From Streptomyces sp. P3 (GTDB lineage Bacteria; Actinomycetota; Actinomycetes; Streptomycetales; Streptomycetaceae), in NCBI RefSeq assembly GCF_003032475.1, contig NZ_CP028369.1, forward strand, positions 1,054,001-1,118,000: 64,000 nucleotides of DNA, in the 5' to 3' direction. A program made the translations under genes and the position numbers. This document shows positions 45,259 through 54,972 of the stretch, one piece after another (positions within the stretch are counted from its first letter, which is position 1; every line of letters starts with the position of its first letter). The notes below the pieces were generated by a model. It ran no database searches, was not told the DNA's origin, and saw nothing but the letters and a program-made list of their open reading frames with translations.

Positions 45259-45270
45259 CTACACGCGTAG
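45259..45270. promoter_or_regulatory. Nucleoside operator at the transporter-cdd-deoA operon: CTACACGCGTAG
   Basis: Matches the CTACGCGCGTAG palindrome at 11 of 12 positions (A for G at position 5). It is 76 bp upstream of the ATC start of the ATPase gene, in the only gap that can contain the operon promoter. Confidence 0.72.
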
Positions 45271-45287
45271 AGTTGACACATTGTTAT

Positions 45288-45328
45288 GGCTCGACGAGGG
45301 GGTTGTCGTGCACCCCCCTCGTCGAGCC
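45288..45328. terminator. Terminator after bmpA
   Basis: A 15-bp perfect stem (45288-45302 with 45314-45328) begins 25 bases after the bmpA stop on the minus strand. It separates bmpA from the transporter operon, so the operon needs its own promoter. Confidence 0.8.
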
Positions 45329-45352
45329 CGGGGTCAGGCGGCGACCATCAGG

Positions 45353-46417
45353 TCACGGGGTGGTCTTGACCGTGATGGAGCCGTCGACGATCTTCTTCTT
45401 CGCCGCGTCCAGCTGGGTCTTGATGTCGTCGATGAAGCCACCGCTGGTGGCGAGCGAGACACCGTTCTTGGCGAGCGAGTAGTTGTTGACGCCCGTCAGC
45501 GGCTTGCCGTCGTGGACGGACTTGACGAAGTCGTAGACGCCGACGTCGACGTTCTTCACCATCGAGGTCAGGATCGAGGCCTTGTACTTGGCCAGACCCG
45601 GGATGTTGTACTGGTCGGAGTCCACGCCGATGGCCCAGGCGCCCTTGACGCCGTTGACGGCCTCGATCGCGCCGTTGCCGGAGGAGCCGGCCGCCGAGTA
45701 GATGACGTCGGCGCCGTTGTCGAGCATGCCCGACGCGGCGGCCTTGCCCTTGTCGGGGCTGGCGAAGCCGGAGAAGTCCGAGCCGTGGCTCAGGTACTGG
45801 GAGTCGACCTTGACGGCCGGCTTCGTGTCGTGGACGCCCTGGGTGAAGCCCGCCTCGAACTTCTTGATCAGCGGGACGTCGACGCCGCCGATGAAGCCGA
45901 CGTGGTTCTTCTTGGTCTTCAGCGCCGCGGCGACACCGGCCAGGTACGAGCCCTGCTCCTCGGTGAAGGTGATGCTGTCGACGTTCTTGGCGTCCACCAC
46001 CGAGTCGACGATGCCGAAGCTGACCTTCGGGTACTTCGCGGCGACCTTGGTCATCGAGGTGGCGTAGGAGAAGCCGACGCCGACGATGGGGTTGTAGCCG
46101 GCGTTCGCCAGGTCGGTCAGACGCTGCTCGCGGTCGGCCTCGGTGTCGGTGGTCTTGGCGGTCAGCTCCTTGATCGAGCCGCCGAACTCGGCCTTGGCCT
46201 TGTCGGCGCCGCGCGCGGCGGAGTCGTTGAAGGAACGGTCACCACGGCCGCCGACGTCGAAGGCGAGACCGATCTTGACGCCCGAACCGCCGCCGGTGGA
46301 GGCGGAGGACGAGCTGCTGGCGTCGTTCTCGGAGGAGGTGCTGCCACATGCAGTGGCAGTCAGTGCGAGAGCTGCGGTGGCGATACACGCAGCGGAAAGC
46401 TTGGCTACCCGGCGCAC
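45353..46417 (-). CDS. bmpA: BMP-family nucleoside-binding lipoprotein
   Basis: A 354-residue substrate-binding lipoprotein. The signal peptide RRVAKLSAACIATAALALT ends in the lipobox TATAC (Cys at about residue 24), followed by a Ser-rich linker and the Bmp/PnrA domain: VGLAFDVGGRGDRSFND-like KIGLAFDVGGRGDRSFN, then NPIVGVGFSYATSMTKVA and GAWAIGVDSDQYNIPG. Bmp/PnrA proteins bind purine or pyrimidine nucleosides. The GTG at 46417 follows GAAGGAG. It is encoded upstream of the ABC operon in the same direction, separated by a terminator and with its own operator-like site. Confidence 0.9.
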   Translation of the reverse strand: MRRVAKLSAACIATAALALTATACGSTSSENDASSSSSASTGGGSGVKIGLAFDVGGRGDRSFNDSAARGADKAKAEFGGSIKELTAKTTDTEADREQRLTDLANAGYNPIVGVGFSYATSMTKVAAKYPKVSFGIVDSVVDAKNVDSITFTEEQGSYLAGVAAALKTKKNHVGFIGGVDVPLIKKFEAGFTQGVHDTKPAVKVDSQYLSHGSDFSGFASPDKGKAAASGMLDNGADVIYSAAGSSGNGAIEAVNGVKGAWAIGVDSDQYNIPGLAKYKASILTSMVKNVDVGVYDFVKSVHDGKPLTGVNNYSLAKNGVSLATSGGFIDDIKTQLDAAKKKIVDGSITVKTTP

Positions 46418-46523
46418 GGGAAGGCTCCTTCACCTGACCTGAGCGCCTTGTCGGCGCTTGATGTGAGCACCATGCCAGTGCTCGGGCCTGGACGCCCCGA
46501 TCGGCGTTGGCTTCGCGGCATCG

Positions 46524-46535
46524 TAACGCGCGTAG
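46524..46535. promoter_or_regulatory. Degenerate nucleoside operator at bmpA: TAACGCGCGTAG
   Basis: Ten of twelve positions match CTACGCGCGTAG; one half-site is intact. In bmpA orientation it reads CTACGCGCGTTA and runs into TACGAT, a plausible -10, with TTTTTC 16 bp further upstream. It lies about 107 bp upstream of the bmpA start. Confidence 0.5.
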
Positions 46536-46706
46536 ATGTCAGAAAAACACCCCTCGCGACGCCGTTATCGATTCGAGGCGAACGCCGTCTGAACTCGGTG
46601 ACTTGCGGCTTCGCGCCGATGATTTCGAACCGGGGACGAATGGCTTACAACACGGTTGCGCCGAACGGCGGAACGGCCACGTGAGAGCCGTTCCGCCGCC
46701 GTCGGC

Positions 46707-47972
46707 TCACCTGCCGGCCGCGTCCAGCAGCGCCGCCGCCGTGAAGAGCTCGACACCGACGGTGATCGCCGACTCGTCGGCGTCGAAGTCGCCCTGGTGC
46801 AGGTCGCGCACGGTGCGCTCGCCGGGCGGGCGCACACCGAGCCTGGCCATCGAGCCGGGGACCCGCTCCAGGTACCAGGAGAAGTCCTCGCCGCCGAGGC
46901 TCTGCTCGGTGCCCTCCACGGCCGACTCGCCGCGCCGGGCCACCATGGCGTCCCGCAGCAGGGCGGTGACGTCCGTGTCGTTGACGACCGGCGGGACGCC
47001 TCGCACGTAGTTGATCTCCGACTTGGCCCGGTGCAGGTTGGCCACCTCGTCGATCGCCGCGACCACGATGTCCGGAGCCTGCCGCCACGCCTCGAGGTCC
47101 AGGCAGCGGACGGTGCCGGAGAGCTCGGCGTGCTGCGGGATCACGTTCGGGGCGTGCCCGCTCTCGATGCGGCCCCAGGTGACGGCCAGCCCGGCGCGGG
47201 TGTCGACCCGGCGGCCGACCAGCGCGGGCACGTCGGTGACGACCCGGGCGGCCGCCGTGACGAGGTCGGTGGTCAGGTGCGGGCGTGCGGTGTGGCCGCC
47301 GGGCCCGTCCAGGGAGATCTCCAGCCGGTCGCAGGCGGAGGTGATGGCCCCCTCGCGCAGACCGACCTTGCCCGCGTCGACCCGGGGGTCGCAGTGCACG
47401 GCGATGATCCGGCCCACACCGTCCAGTGCGCCGTCGGCGATGGCGTCGGCGGCGCCGCCGGGCAGCACCTCCTCGGCGGGCTGGAAGATCAGCCGCACCG
47501 GTCGCGGCAGCCGGCCCTGCCGATGCAGCTCCGCCAGGACGAGACCGGCGCCGAGGACGACGGTGGTGTGCACGTCGTGGCCGCAGGCGTGCGCGCGGTC
47601 GGGGACGGTGGACCGGTAGGCGCACTCGGTCTTCGTGTCCGGGATGGGCAGCGCGTCGATGTCGGCGCGCATCGCGAGAACGGGCACGCCGTCGACCGCC
47701 GCACCCTCCGCCCCCACGGTTCCGATGTCGCAGATGAGGCCGGTGCCGACGGCGAGCACGCGGGGCTTGAGTCCCGCCTTCTCGAGGCGGGCCTTGATCG
47801 CGGCCGTCGTGCGGAACTCCTGGTTGCCCAGCTCAGGGTGCATGTGCAGGTCGCGGCGGAAGGCCACGAGCTCGGCGCGCAGCGCCTCCGGCAGGACGCC
47901 GGGAAGGGCGTCGGGGAGCACGGCTTCCCCTGAGGGATCGGCCTCGGACTCTCGGGACATCAGTTGCTTCAC
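46707..47972 (-). CDS. M20-family amidohydrolase
   Basis: A 421-residue metallohydrolase of the M20 aminoacylase/IAL-hydrolase group. LHMHPELGNQEF, the metal ligands in HACGHDVHTTVVLGA, the catalytic acid in FQPAEEVLPGGA and the C-terminal His/Glu in EDFSWYLERVPG are present. It removes an acyl or amide group from an amino-acid-like substrate that cannot be predicted. From memory, mycobacteria carry two such genes (amiA1, amiB1) between lpdA and deoD. The GTG at 47972 follows AGAGG closely; ATG 47960 is an alternative. Confidence 0.88.
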   Translation of the reverse strand: MKQLMSRESEADPSGEAVLPDALPGVLPEALRAELVAFRRDLHMHPELGNQEFRTTAAIKARLEKAGLKPRVLAVGTGLICDIGTVGAEGAAVDGVPVLAMRADIDALPIPDTKTECAYRSTVPDRAHACGHDVHTTVVLGAGLVLAELHRQGRLPRPVRLIFQPAEEVLPGGAADAIADGALDGVGRIIAVHCDPRVDAGKVGLREGAITSACDRLEISLDGPGGHTARPHLTTDLVTAAARVVTDVPALVGRRVDTRAGLAVTWGRIESGHAPNVIPQHAELSGTVRCLDLEAWRQAPDIVVAAIDEVANLHRAKSEINYVRGVPPVVNDTDVTALLRDAMVARRGESAVEGTEQSLGGEDFSWYLERVPGSMARLGVRPPGERTVRDLHQGDFDADESAITVGVELFTAAALLDAAGR

Positions 47973-48385
47973 CCTCTGAAGGGTAGGACGCCTGGGCGGT
48001 CGACCGACCTACGATCAACAAAACTTCAACCCGTCAGGCGAAGAAAAGTCGGCCGCGCGGCGCATGGCTGCTGTGCGGGATGGGTACACTCGCCGACTTT
48101 CGAGGTCGGCTGCCCACACTTCTTCCTTTCTCTCACGGATACCACGGACCGCCGATGGCACGCCGTGCCGGTCCACGTACCGGGACCGATCCTGGAATCA
48201 TCACCTCCGCGCAGCGGTCCCGCCACACAGGGCGACCCGGCCGGCACGGCCGGGGAGGGCGGGCGCGAGGTGAGCGTGGCGGCGCCGCACGGAGAACGGG
48301 CGGAGCCCCGGCGGAGGGGTGCGGCGAAAGACGTGGCGGCCCGGCCGCCCGGACGAGGAGCCGCCGACCGCCCCGGCGCGCCGCC
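47973..48385. other. 413-bp gap between amidohydrolase and TetR genes
   Basis: No gene supported by start site, codon pattern and homology together is visible on either strand. It must contain the promoter for the amidohydrolase gene. Several open frames cross it, but they are products of GC bias. I see no long palindrome. Confidence 0.5.
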
Positions 48386-49036
48386 TCAGCCGACTCCGTA
48401 GCGCGCCGCGATCCCGTCGACGATCAGGTCGAGGCCTTCCGCGAAGTGCCGGTCGTAGTCGGCGAAGATCTCCGCGCCCGCCTGCGCCGACAGCGGGAAC
48501 GCGGCCAGCCGCCGGGCCCGCTCCTCGACGTCGAACCCCTCGCGCCGCTCGTCGGGCAGCGGCTCGACGCCCTGCTCCTCGGTGACGAAGCCGATCGTGT
48601 AGAGGTACGTCGTCGAGGTCGCGCGGACCGCCTGGGCGAGGGTGAAGCCGGCGGCCGTGAACAGCCGCAGGCCGTCCTCCATCTGCTCGGCGTGCTCGAC
48701 GCCGGTGAAGCGGGAGCCGCTGAAGACCTTCGCGCCGTCGCGGTAGCCGCGCAGGGCTCGGCGCAGACCGTGGTTGGACTTGCTCAGCCGCTGCCGCCAG
48801 GTGTCGGCGGGGTCGAGTTCGGCACCGGCGACCATCCGCCGGTACATCTCGGTCGCCATCTCGTCCAGCAGCGCCTGCTTGTCCTTGAAATGCCAGTACA
48901 GCGCGGGCGCCTTGACGTCCAGTTCCCTGGCGATGGCGCGCAGGGTCAGCCCGTCGAGGCCGACGTCGTTCAGCAGCCCGAGTGCGGTGTCCGCGACCCG
49001 CTGGCGGTCGAGGGGGGCTCGTCGTCCGGTGCTCAC
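48386..49036 (-). CDS. TetR-family transcriptional regulator
   Basis: A 216-residue TetR-class repressor. The N-terminal helix-turn-helix reads LDRQRVADTALGLLNDVGLDGLTLRAIARELDVKAPALYWHFKDKQALLDEM, given here as residues about 9-60. The C-terminal domain (AGAELDPADTWRQRL onward) is TetR_C-like, as in tetracycline-type repressors. The GTG at 49036 is set by the conserved N-terminus. Two TTAAC-n3-GTTAA palindromes lie between it and the divergent FAD monooxygenase gene, so it probably represses both genes until a ligand binds. Confidence 0.88.
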   Translation of the reverse strand: MSTGRRAPLDRQRVADTALGLLNDVGLDGLTLRAIARELDVKAPALYWHFKDKQALLDEMATEMYRRMVAGAELDPADTWRQRLSKSNHGLRRALRGYRDGAKVFSGSRFTGVEHAEQMEDGLRLFTAAGFTLAQAVRATSTTYLYTIGFVTEEQGVEPLPDERREGFDVEERARRLAAFPLSAQAGAEIFADYDRHFAEGLDLIVDGIAARYGVG

Positions 49037-49046
49037 ACTTGACAGT

Positions 49047-49059
49047 TTAACGCCGTTAA
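49047..49059. promoter_or_regulatory. TetR operator 1: TTAAC-GCC-GTTAA
   Basis: A 13-bp inverted repeat, ten bases upstream of the tetR GTG and within its likely promoter or leader. It shares arms with operator 2. Confidence 0.75.
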
Positions 49060-49083
49060 GGCCACTCTCGTGAACGAAGGGAC

Positions 49084-49096
49084 TTAACAACGTTAA
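49084..49096. promoter_or_regulatory. TetR operator 2: TTAAC-AAC-GTTAA
   Basis: A 13-bp inverted repeat with the same arms as operator 1, centre-to-centre 37 bp away. It ends at the AAGGAG ribosome site of the monooxygenase gene, a good position for repression. Confidence 0.75.
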
Positions 49097-49106
49097 GGAG
49101 AGTTTC

Positions 49107-50588
49107 ATGGGTACCGGCACGTATGGGACCAAAGGCACGAACAGGGATGCGGGCGCGCACGCCGGCCTGGACCCGGACGTGGAAGTGGACCCGCATACGA
49201 ACGTGAACGGTGATGTGGACGGGGATGTGGACGTGGACGTGGACGTCCTGATCGTCGGCGCGGGTCCGGCCGGCCTCGTCCTCGGCATCGACCTCGCCCG
49301 CCGCGGGGTGGACGCGCTGGTGGTGGAACGGGGCGCGACCCTGGCTCCCGGCTCGCGCGGCAAGGGCCTGCAGCCGCGCACCCTGGAGGTCTACGAGGAC
49401 CTCGGCGTCCTCGACGAGATCCTCGCCGCCGGCGGTCCGTACCCGGTCGGCATGATCTGGGCGGACGGCGTTCAGGCCGGCGAGCACATCATGTTCGACC
49501 CGGCCGAGGACGGCGAGGAGGGCTCCCGCTTCACCGCCCCCTGGATGGTCCCGCAGTGGCGGAACCAGGAGATCCTGCTGGCCCGGCTGGCGGAGCTGGG
49601 CGGGTCGGTGGCCTTCGGCCGCGAGGTCGTGGGCGTGGAGCAGGACGCGGCGGGGGTGACGGCCCGTTTCGCCTCCGGCGCGACGGTCCGCGCCCGGTAC
49701 GCCGTCGCCGCCGACGGCGGACGGTCCGCGCTGCGGCGGGCGCTGGGCATCGGGATGACGGGCGAGACCGTGGACCCTCGGCCGACGCTCGTCGCGGACG
49801 TGCGGATCGCGGGTCTGGGCCGGGACCACTGGCACGTGTTCCCGCCGGCCGGCGGCTCGGACTTCCTGGCCCTGTGCCCGCTGGCGGGGACGGACGACTT
49901 CCAGCTGGCCGCGCGGTTCCCGGAGGGGACGCGGCCCGACCTGTCGCCGGAGGGCGTCCGCGCGGTCGTCGCCGAGCGCACCCACCTCGCCGCCGAGGAC
50001 GTCACGGGGATCGGCTGGGCGTCCGACTTCCGCCCGCGCGCCGCACTGGCGGACCGCTTCCGCCAGGGCCGGGTCTTCCTGGCCGGCGACGCGGCGCACG
50101 TGCACTCCCCCGCCGGCGGCCAGGGCCTCAACACCAGCGTCCAGGACGCGTACAACCTGGGCTGGAAACTGGGCGCGGTACTGACCCAAGGGGCGCCGGA
50201 AGACCTGCTGGACACCTACGAGGAGGAGCGCCGCCCGGTCGCCGCGCACATACTCGGCCTGTCCACGGCGATCCACCGGGACGAGGCACGCCGGGGCGCG
50301 GGCACACGGCAGCTGGGCCTGCACTACCGGCGGTCGTCACTGAGCGAGGAGACGAGGCCGGCTCCCGGTCCGCTGCGGGCCGGCGACCGCGTCCCGGACC
50401 TGACCGCCGACGGCGTCCGTCTCTTCGACCGGCTCAGGGGACCGGACTGGACCCTGCTGACCCTGGAGACCGGCGTGTACCTGGTCCGCCCGGACGGCCA
50501 CGTGGGCTGGGCGGGCGACACTCCGGACGGACTCGAGGCCTACCGGGCGCGGGTCGGCCTCGGCCGCCACGGCCTCCGGGCGCACTGA
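49107..50588 (+). CDS. FAD-dependent aromatic monooxygenase (PheA/TfdB family)
   Basis: A 493-residue class A flavoprotein hydroxylase. VLIVGAGPAGLVLGIDLARRG binds FAD, the DG motif region is RYAVAADGGRSALRRALG, and the GD motif is LAGDAAHVHSPAGGQGLNT. The C-terminal thioredoxin-like domain (GDRVPDLTADGVRLFDRLRG) is typical of phenol and polyketide hydroxylases; rifampicin monooxygenases also belong to this group. The ATG at 49107 is supported by AAGGAG. A 45-residue N-terminal extension contains GDVDGDVDVDVDV encoded by GTGGAC-type hexamer repeats. Control is by the divergent TetR. The role is probably detoxification of an aromatic compound; there is no biosynthetic cluster nearby. Confidence 0.88.
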   Translation: MGTGTYGTKGTNRDAGAHAGLDPDVEVDPHTNVNGDVDGDVDVDVDVLIVGAGPAGLVLGIDLARRGVDALVVERGATLAPGSRGKGLQPRTLEVYEDLGVLDEILAAGGPYPVGMIWADGVQAGEHIMFDPAEDGEEGSRFTAPWMVPQWRNQEILLARLAELGGSVAFGREVVGVEQDAAGVTARFASGATVRARYAVAADGGRSALRRALGIGMTGETVDPRPTLVADVRIAGLGRDHWHVFPPAGGSDFLALCPLAGTDDFQLAARFPEGTRPDLSPEGVRAVVAERTHLAAEDVTGIGWASDFRPRAALADRFRQGRVFLAGDAAHVHSPAGGQGLNTSVQDAYNLGWKLGAVLTQGAPEDLLDTYEEERRPVAAHILGLSTAIHRDEARRGAGTRQLGLHYRRSSLSEETRPAPGPLRAGDRVPDLTADGVRLFDRLRGPDWTLLTLETGVYLVRPDGHVGWAGDTPDGLEAYRARVGLGRHGLRAH

Positions 50589-50653
50589 GCCGCAGCGCTG
50601 CGGCGGTGCCCGTTCGCCCCGGGTCCGCGGCATGACCGGCCGGACAGGTCCTG

Positions 50654-50715
50654 GGGCGTGTTTCGAAAGTAGCGTCGTCTGCCCGAAGGGCGGACGGGAC
50701 TTTCGAAACACGCCC
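50654..50715. mobile_element. 62-bp MITE-like inverted-repeat element
   Basis: Perfect 17-bp terminal inverted repeats (50654-50670 and 50699-50715; GGGCGTGTTTCGAAAGT and complement) enclose a 28-bp centre that itself forms a small hairpin (GCCC-GAA-GGGC). It lies between the convergent monooxygenase and mutase genes. Elements of this style may be non-autonomous transposon derivatives that also act as terminators. No transposase is present. Confidence 0.6.
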
Positions 50716-50742
50716 TGGCCGCAGGTGAAGTGGTCGCCCCGC

Positions 50743-52323
<1,581 letters not shown>

Positions 52324-52641
52324 GGGTGCAGGCCTCCCGCCGGGCGGTCGCGGCGGCCGCCTCTGGTCTCCGACTGAGTACTCGTCAGTGTGCCGGGCGG
52401 TTCGCGACTCGTCATCCGGGCGGGAGGGAGAGGTGTGACGCGAGGGAGGGGTGTATGGGGCGCGAGCGGGACCGGGGGAACGTGTCCCGCCCGCGCCGAG
52501 CGCACGAGCCGAAGGTACGGGGGGAACCCCCGGCTCTGTGCTGGGGCCGATGACCAGTCGGCTCACTCGGTACTGCGTACCGACCGCGGAAAATGTCACA
52601 CCCGCCGCGGAAGAATTTTTCGGTGACGCGAAAATCGCAGG
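52324..52641. other. 318-bp upstream region of the mutase gene
   Basis: No gene is recognised. It contains the imperfect palindrome ACTGAGTACTCGTCAGT (52373-52389, arms ACTGA/TCAGT with GAGTACTC inside), about 50 bp upstream of the mutase start. The remainder is purine-rich leader-like sequence up to the end of the next gene. Confidence 0.5.
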
Positions 52642-53802
52642 TCAACCGCGGTTTCCAGGACCTCCGTCGGCACCACGGCCGTGTCCCTGCCCGTGCCCCT
52701 GTCCCTGCCCGTGTCCCTGTCCCTGTCCCTGCCCCTGGCCGTGCTCGCGCCCGTGCCCCTGCCCCCGGCCGTGTCCGCGGCCGGGCCCGTGGCCCTCTCT
52801 GCCCGCGTCATCGTCGTCGTCGGAGCCGCCGCGGCCGCCCGTGTCGTCGGCACCCTGCTGCCCGGCCGCGCCGCCGCCACCGCTGCCGCGGCCCGACTGA
52901 CCCTTTCCGGTGTCCCGGCCCGCCGAGCCGCTCCCGGCGCGGGCGCCGTCGAGCAGGACCGCGCAGTACGCCTGGACCCGCTGTGCGCCGCCGGCCAGCT
53001 TCTCCAGTCGTCGGCGGCGCTCGAGGTCCAGGGCCTTGCCGGCGCCGAGTTCACGGCAGGAGGAGGTCACCGCGGACGGTCGGTCGCCATGGCCCTGCGG
53101 GGCGCCCGCGGGGCCCTTTCCGTCCGGACCCCCGTCGGTGGGGCTCGCGCCGGGCTTCGGCGCGGACGCCGCGCCGTCGCCGGCCGAAGCGGTCGGGGAG
53201 GACGAGCCGAGCGGACGGCCGCCGGAGGGCGCGGAGGCGGAGACGGACGCCACGGGCCGCCCGGGCCCCTGGTCGTCGAACGGCGTCGGCAGATATCCGG
53301 CCGCCGCCGCGACCGACACCCCGCCGACCATCCCGACGGCCAGCGCGGCGGCCAGCCCCAGCCGCACGGGACGGCCCCGGCGCGGACGGCGCCCACTCTC
53401 CTCGACCGGCCCGCCGATGCGGACCAGATCCGCGTCGCCGCCGCCTTCCGGCGCGGGCGCGCCTACGGCCACGGCCCGGGCCGAGCGTCCGGCCCGGGCG
53501 GCCTGAGCCGCGCGACCCGCGACACCCTGGAGACCCGGGAGACCCGCGGGACCGGAGCGGGCCGCGAGGTCATGGCGGTCGGCCTGCACCTTGCGGAACG
53601 CGGCGAGGGCCGCGGCCTCGCCGGGCAGCTCCTCGTCGGCGGGCGACACAGCGGCGGCCGACGCCGCGAGCGCGCGGAGCGTTCTGGCGAGGCGTTCGGC
53701 CTCTTCCCGGGCGGCGCCCGCGACAGCGTCGTCGGGTGACTCACCGCGCAGCAGACGCTCGGACGTCTCGCGGTCGAGCCACCTGTCGTGCTTGTCGGCC
53801 AT
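52642..53802 (-). CDS. Membrane protein, putative regulator of the upstream sigma factor, with Gly/His/Gln repeat tail
   Basis: A 386-residue protein. A cytoplasmic N-terminal region of about 145 residues (EELPGEAAALAAFRKVQA in the anti-sigma-like part) precedes one membrane helix (LGLAAALAVGMVGGVSVAAAAG). A Ser/Pro/Gly-rich extracellular linker and a short helical region with two cysteines (TSSCRELGAG and VQAYCAVLLDG) follow. The C-terminus is acidic, then built of GHGQGQ-type repeats encoded by hexamer repeats at about 52672-52800. Its start overlaps the stop of the sigma gene (TGATG), so it is translationally coupled and may act as its anti-sigma factor. Confidence 0.75.
   Translation of the reverse strand: MADKHDRWLDRETSERLLRGESPDDAVAGAAREEAERLARTLRALAASAAAVSPADEELPGEAAALAAFRKVQADRHDLAARSGPAGLPGLQGVAGRAAQAARAGRSARAVAVGAPAPEGGGDADLVRIGGPVEESGRRPRRGRPVRLGLAAALAVGMVGGVSVAAAAGYLPTPFDDQGPGRPVASVSASAPSGGRPLGSSSPTASAGDGAASAPKPGASPTDGGPDGKGPAGAPQGHGDRPSAVTSSCRELGAGKALDLERRRRLEKLAGGAQRVQAYCAVLLDGARAGSGSAGRDTGKGQSGRGSGGGGAAGQQGADDTGGRGGSDDDDDAGREGHGPGRGHGRGQGHGREHGQGQGQGQGHGQGQGHGQGHGRGADGGPGNRG
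52672..52800. repeat. Hexamer-based minisatellite coding for Gly/His/Gln repeats
   Basis: CCTGCCCGTG/CCTGTCCCTG-type 6-bp units run tandemly through this stretch. On the minus strand they encode alternating Gly with His, Gln and Arg in the tail of the preceding membrane protein. Such tracts change length by replication slippage. Confidence 0.8.
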
Positions 53803-54461
53803 CACATGTCCCTCTGCGTCCGGGTGCGCGCATGCGTCACACCGGCGGACGTCACCGTGCGCGAGCGCGGCCGTCGCTGGGGCGGCAGCGCGTCCAGCAC
53901 ACCGGCCGTCTCCGGGTCGTCGCCGAGCAGCTCGGCGAGTTTCTTCAGGCCCCGATGGGCGGCGGTGCGCACCGCGCCGGGCCGCTTGCCGAGGGTGTCG
54001 GCGGCCGTCTTGGCGTCCAGTCCCATGACCACCCGCAGGACGACGGCCTCGGCCTGGTCCTGCGGCAACCTGGCTATGAGGCCGAGGGTGCGGCCGGTGG
54101 CCAGCGCCTCGATGGCCTCGCCCGCGGTGTCGGACTCGGCGGCCCGGCCGGCCAGCTCGGTCTCGTCGCCGACCGTCGCCGGGCGTCTTCCGCGCATCCG
54201 TATGTGGTCCAGGGCGCGGTTGCGGGCGATCCGGGCGGCCCAGCCGCGGAAGCGGTCCGCGTCGCCGGCGAACCGCTCGAGGTCCCGGGCGATCTGCAGC
54301 CAGGCCTCGGACGTCACGTCCTCGGCGTCGGTGTCACCGACCAGTGTGCGCACGTATCCCAGCAGCCGCGGGTGCACCGTGCGGTACACGGTCCGAAACG
54401 CGGTCTCGTCCCCGTGCTGTGCCGCGAGCACCGCGGCTGTCAGCTCCGCGTCGTCCCCCAC
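53802..54461 (-). CDS. ECF RNA polymerase sigma factor
   Basis: A 219-residue sigma factor. Region 2 is RTVYRTVHPRLLGYVRTLVGDTDAEDVTSEAWLQI and region 4 is LPQDQAEAVVLRVVMGLDAKTAADTLGKRPGAVRTAAHRGLKKL, given here as residues about 24-60 and 130-175. The C-terminal 35 residues are Arg/Thr-rich. GTG 54461 follows GAGGAA nine bases away and directly precedes the conserved N-terminus (GDDAELTAAVLAAQ); the frame to 54584 has no further support. The downstream membrane protein overlaps it by one base. Together they look like an envelope-signal sigma/anti-sigma pair. Confidence 0.88.
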   Translation of the reverse strand: MGDDAELTAAVLAAQHGDETAFRTVYRTVHPRLLGYVRTLVGDTDAEDVTSEAWLQIARDLERFAGDADRFRGWAARIARNRALDHIRMRGRRPATVGDETELAGRAAESDTAGEAIEALATGRTLGLIARLPQDQAEAVVLRVVMGLDAKTAADTLGKRPGAVRTAAHRGLKKLAELLGDDPETAGVLDALPPQRRPRSRTVTSAGVTHARTRTQRDM

Positions 54462-54972
54462 GTCGTGGTTCCTCGGTCGATGCTTCGCGGTCTCGGGACC
54501 GCAGGTCGTAGCGGTGGTCTTCCGCTTGGCCGTCCGGCGCGAAAGGCACGTTACGACCTGAAACCACCGCCCGTCCATGTTCATAGAACATGCAACGGGT
54601 TCGTGACGCGCGCAAGGTGTGACGGAAACCGCACTCCTGGCGCTGTAGGAAGTACGGGTCGCCGCGCGGCCCGTACCGCGCGACGGCCGGGGCCTCTCCT
54701 GTGGGGGGTGGCGGCTCTGGCCGTCTCGCGTTCAACCCCAGGTGACCAGGCATCATCCGAGGCACCCCGGGCCCCTCGCCCGAGCGTTCCATGTCGTCCG
54801 CGCACCGGTTCAGCTGGAGCGGGGACCTCACCTTCCGTAAAGCGCCTGGGCAGAGACCTTTTCAGGCCTTTGCCGGCTGGGGGTGGCGGCCCCGGCCGTC
54901 GCCCCGGTGACGGCGCTCCACGGCTGCGCCCACGGTCACACCTCGCCGGGTCGTCCCGCGGTCGTCCCGCGG
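54462..54972. other. 511-bp gap upstream of the ECF sigma gene
   Basis: No gene is supported. The sigma promoter must lie at its left end. At 54652-54676 GTACGGG and CCCGTAC flank a self-complementary GCCGCGCGGC, forming a hairpin. Open frames crossing the gap have no start sites or recognisable homology. Confidence 0.5.

Noticed and set aside
48386..50588. Part of an antibiotic biosynthetic cluster
   Set aside because: TetR and one FAD monooxygenase are alone; neighbours are a MITE-like element, a mutase and unrelated genes.
52672..52800. Short tandem repeats as CRISPR or a non-coding satellite
   Set aside because: Units are 6 bp without spacers and lie inside a coding frame, translated as Gly/His/Gln repeats.
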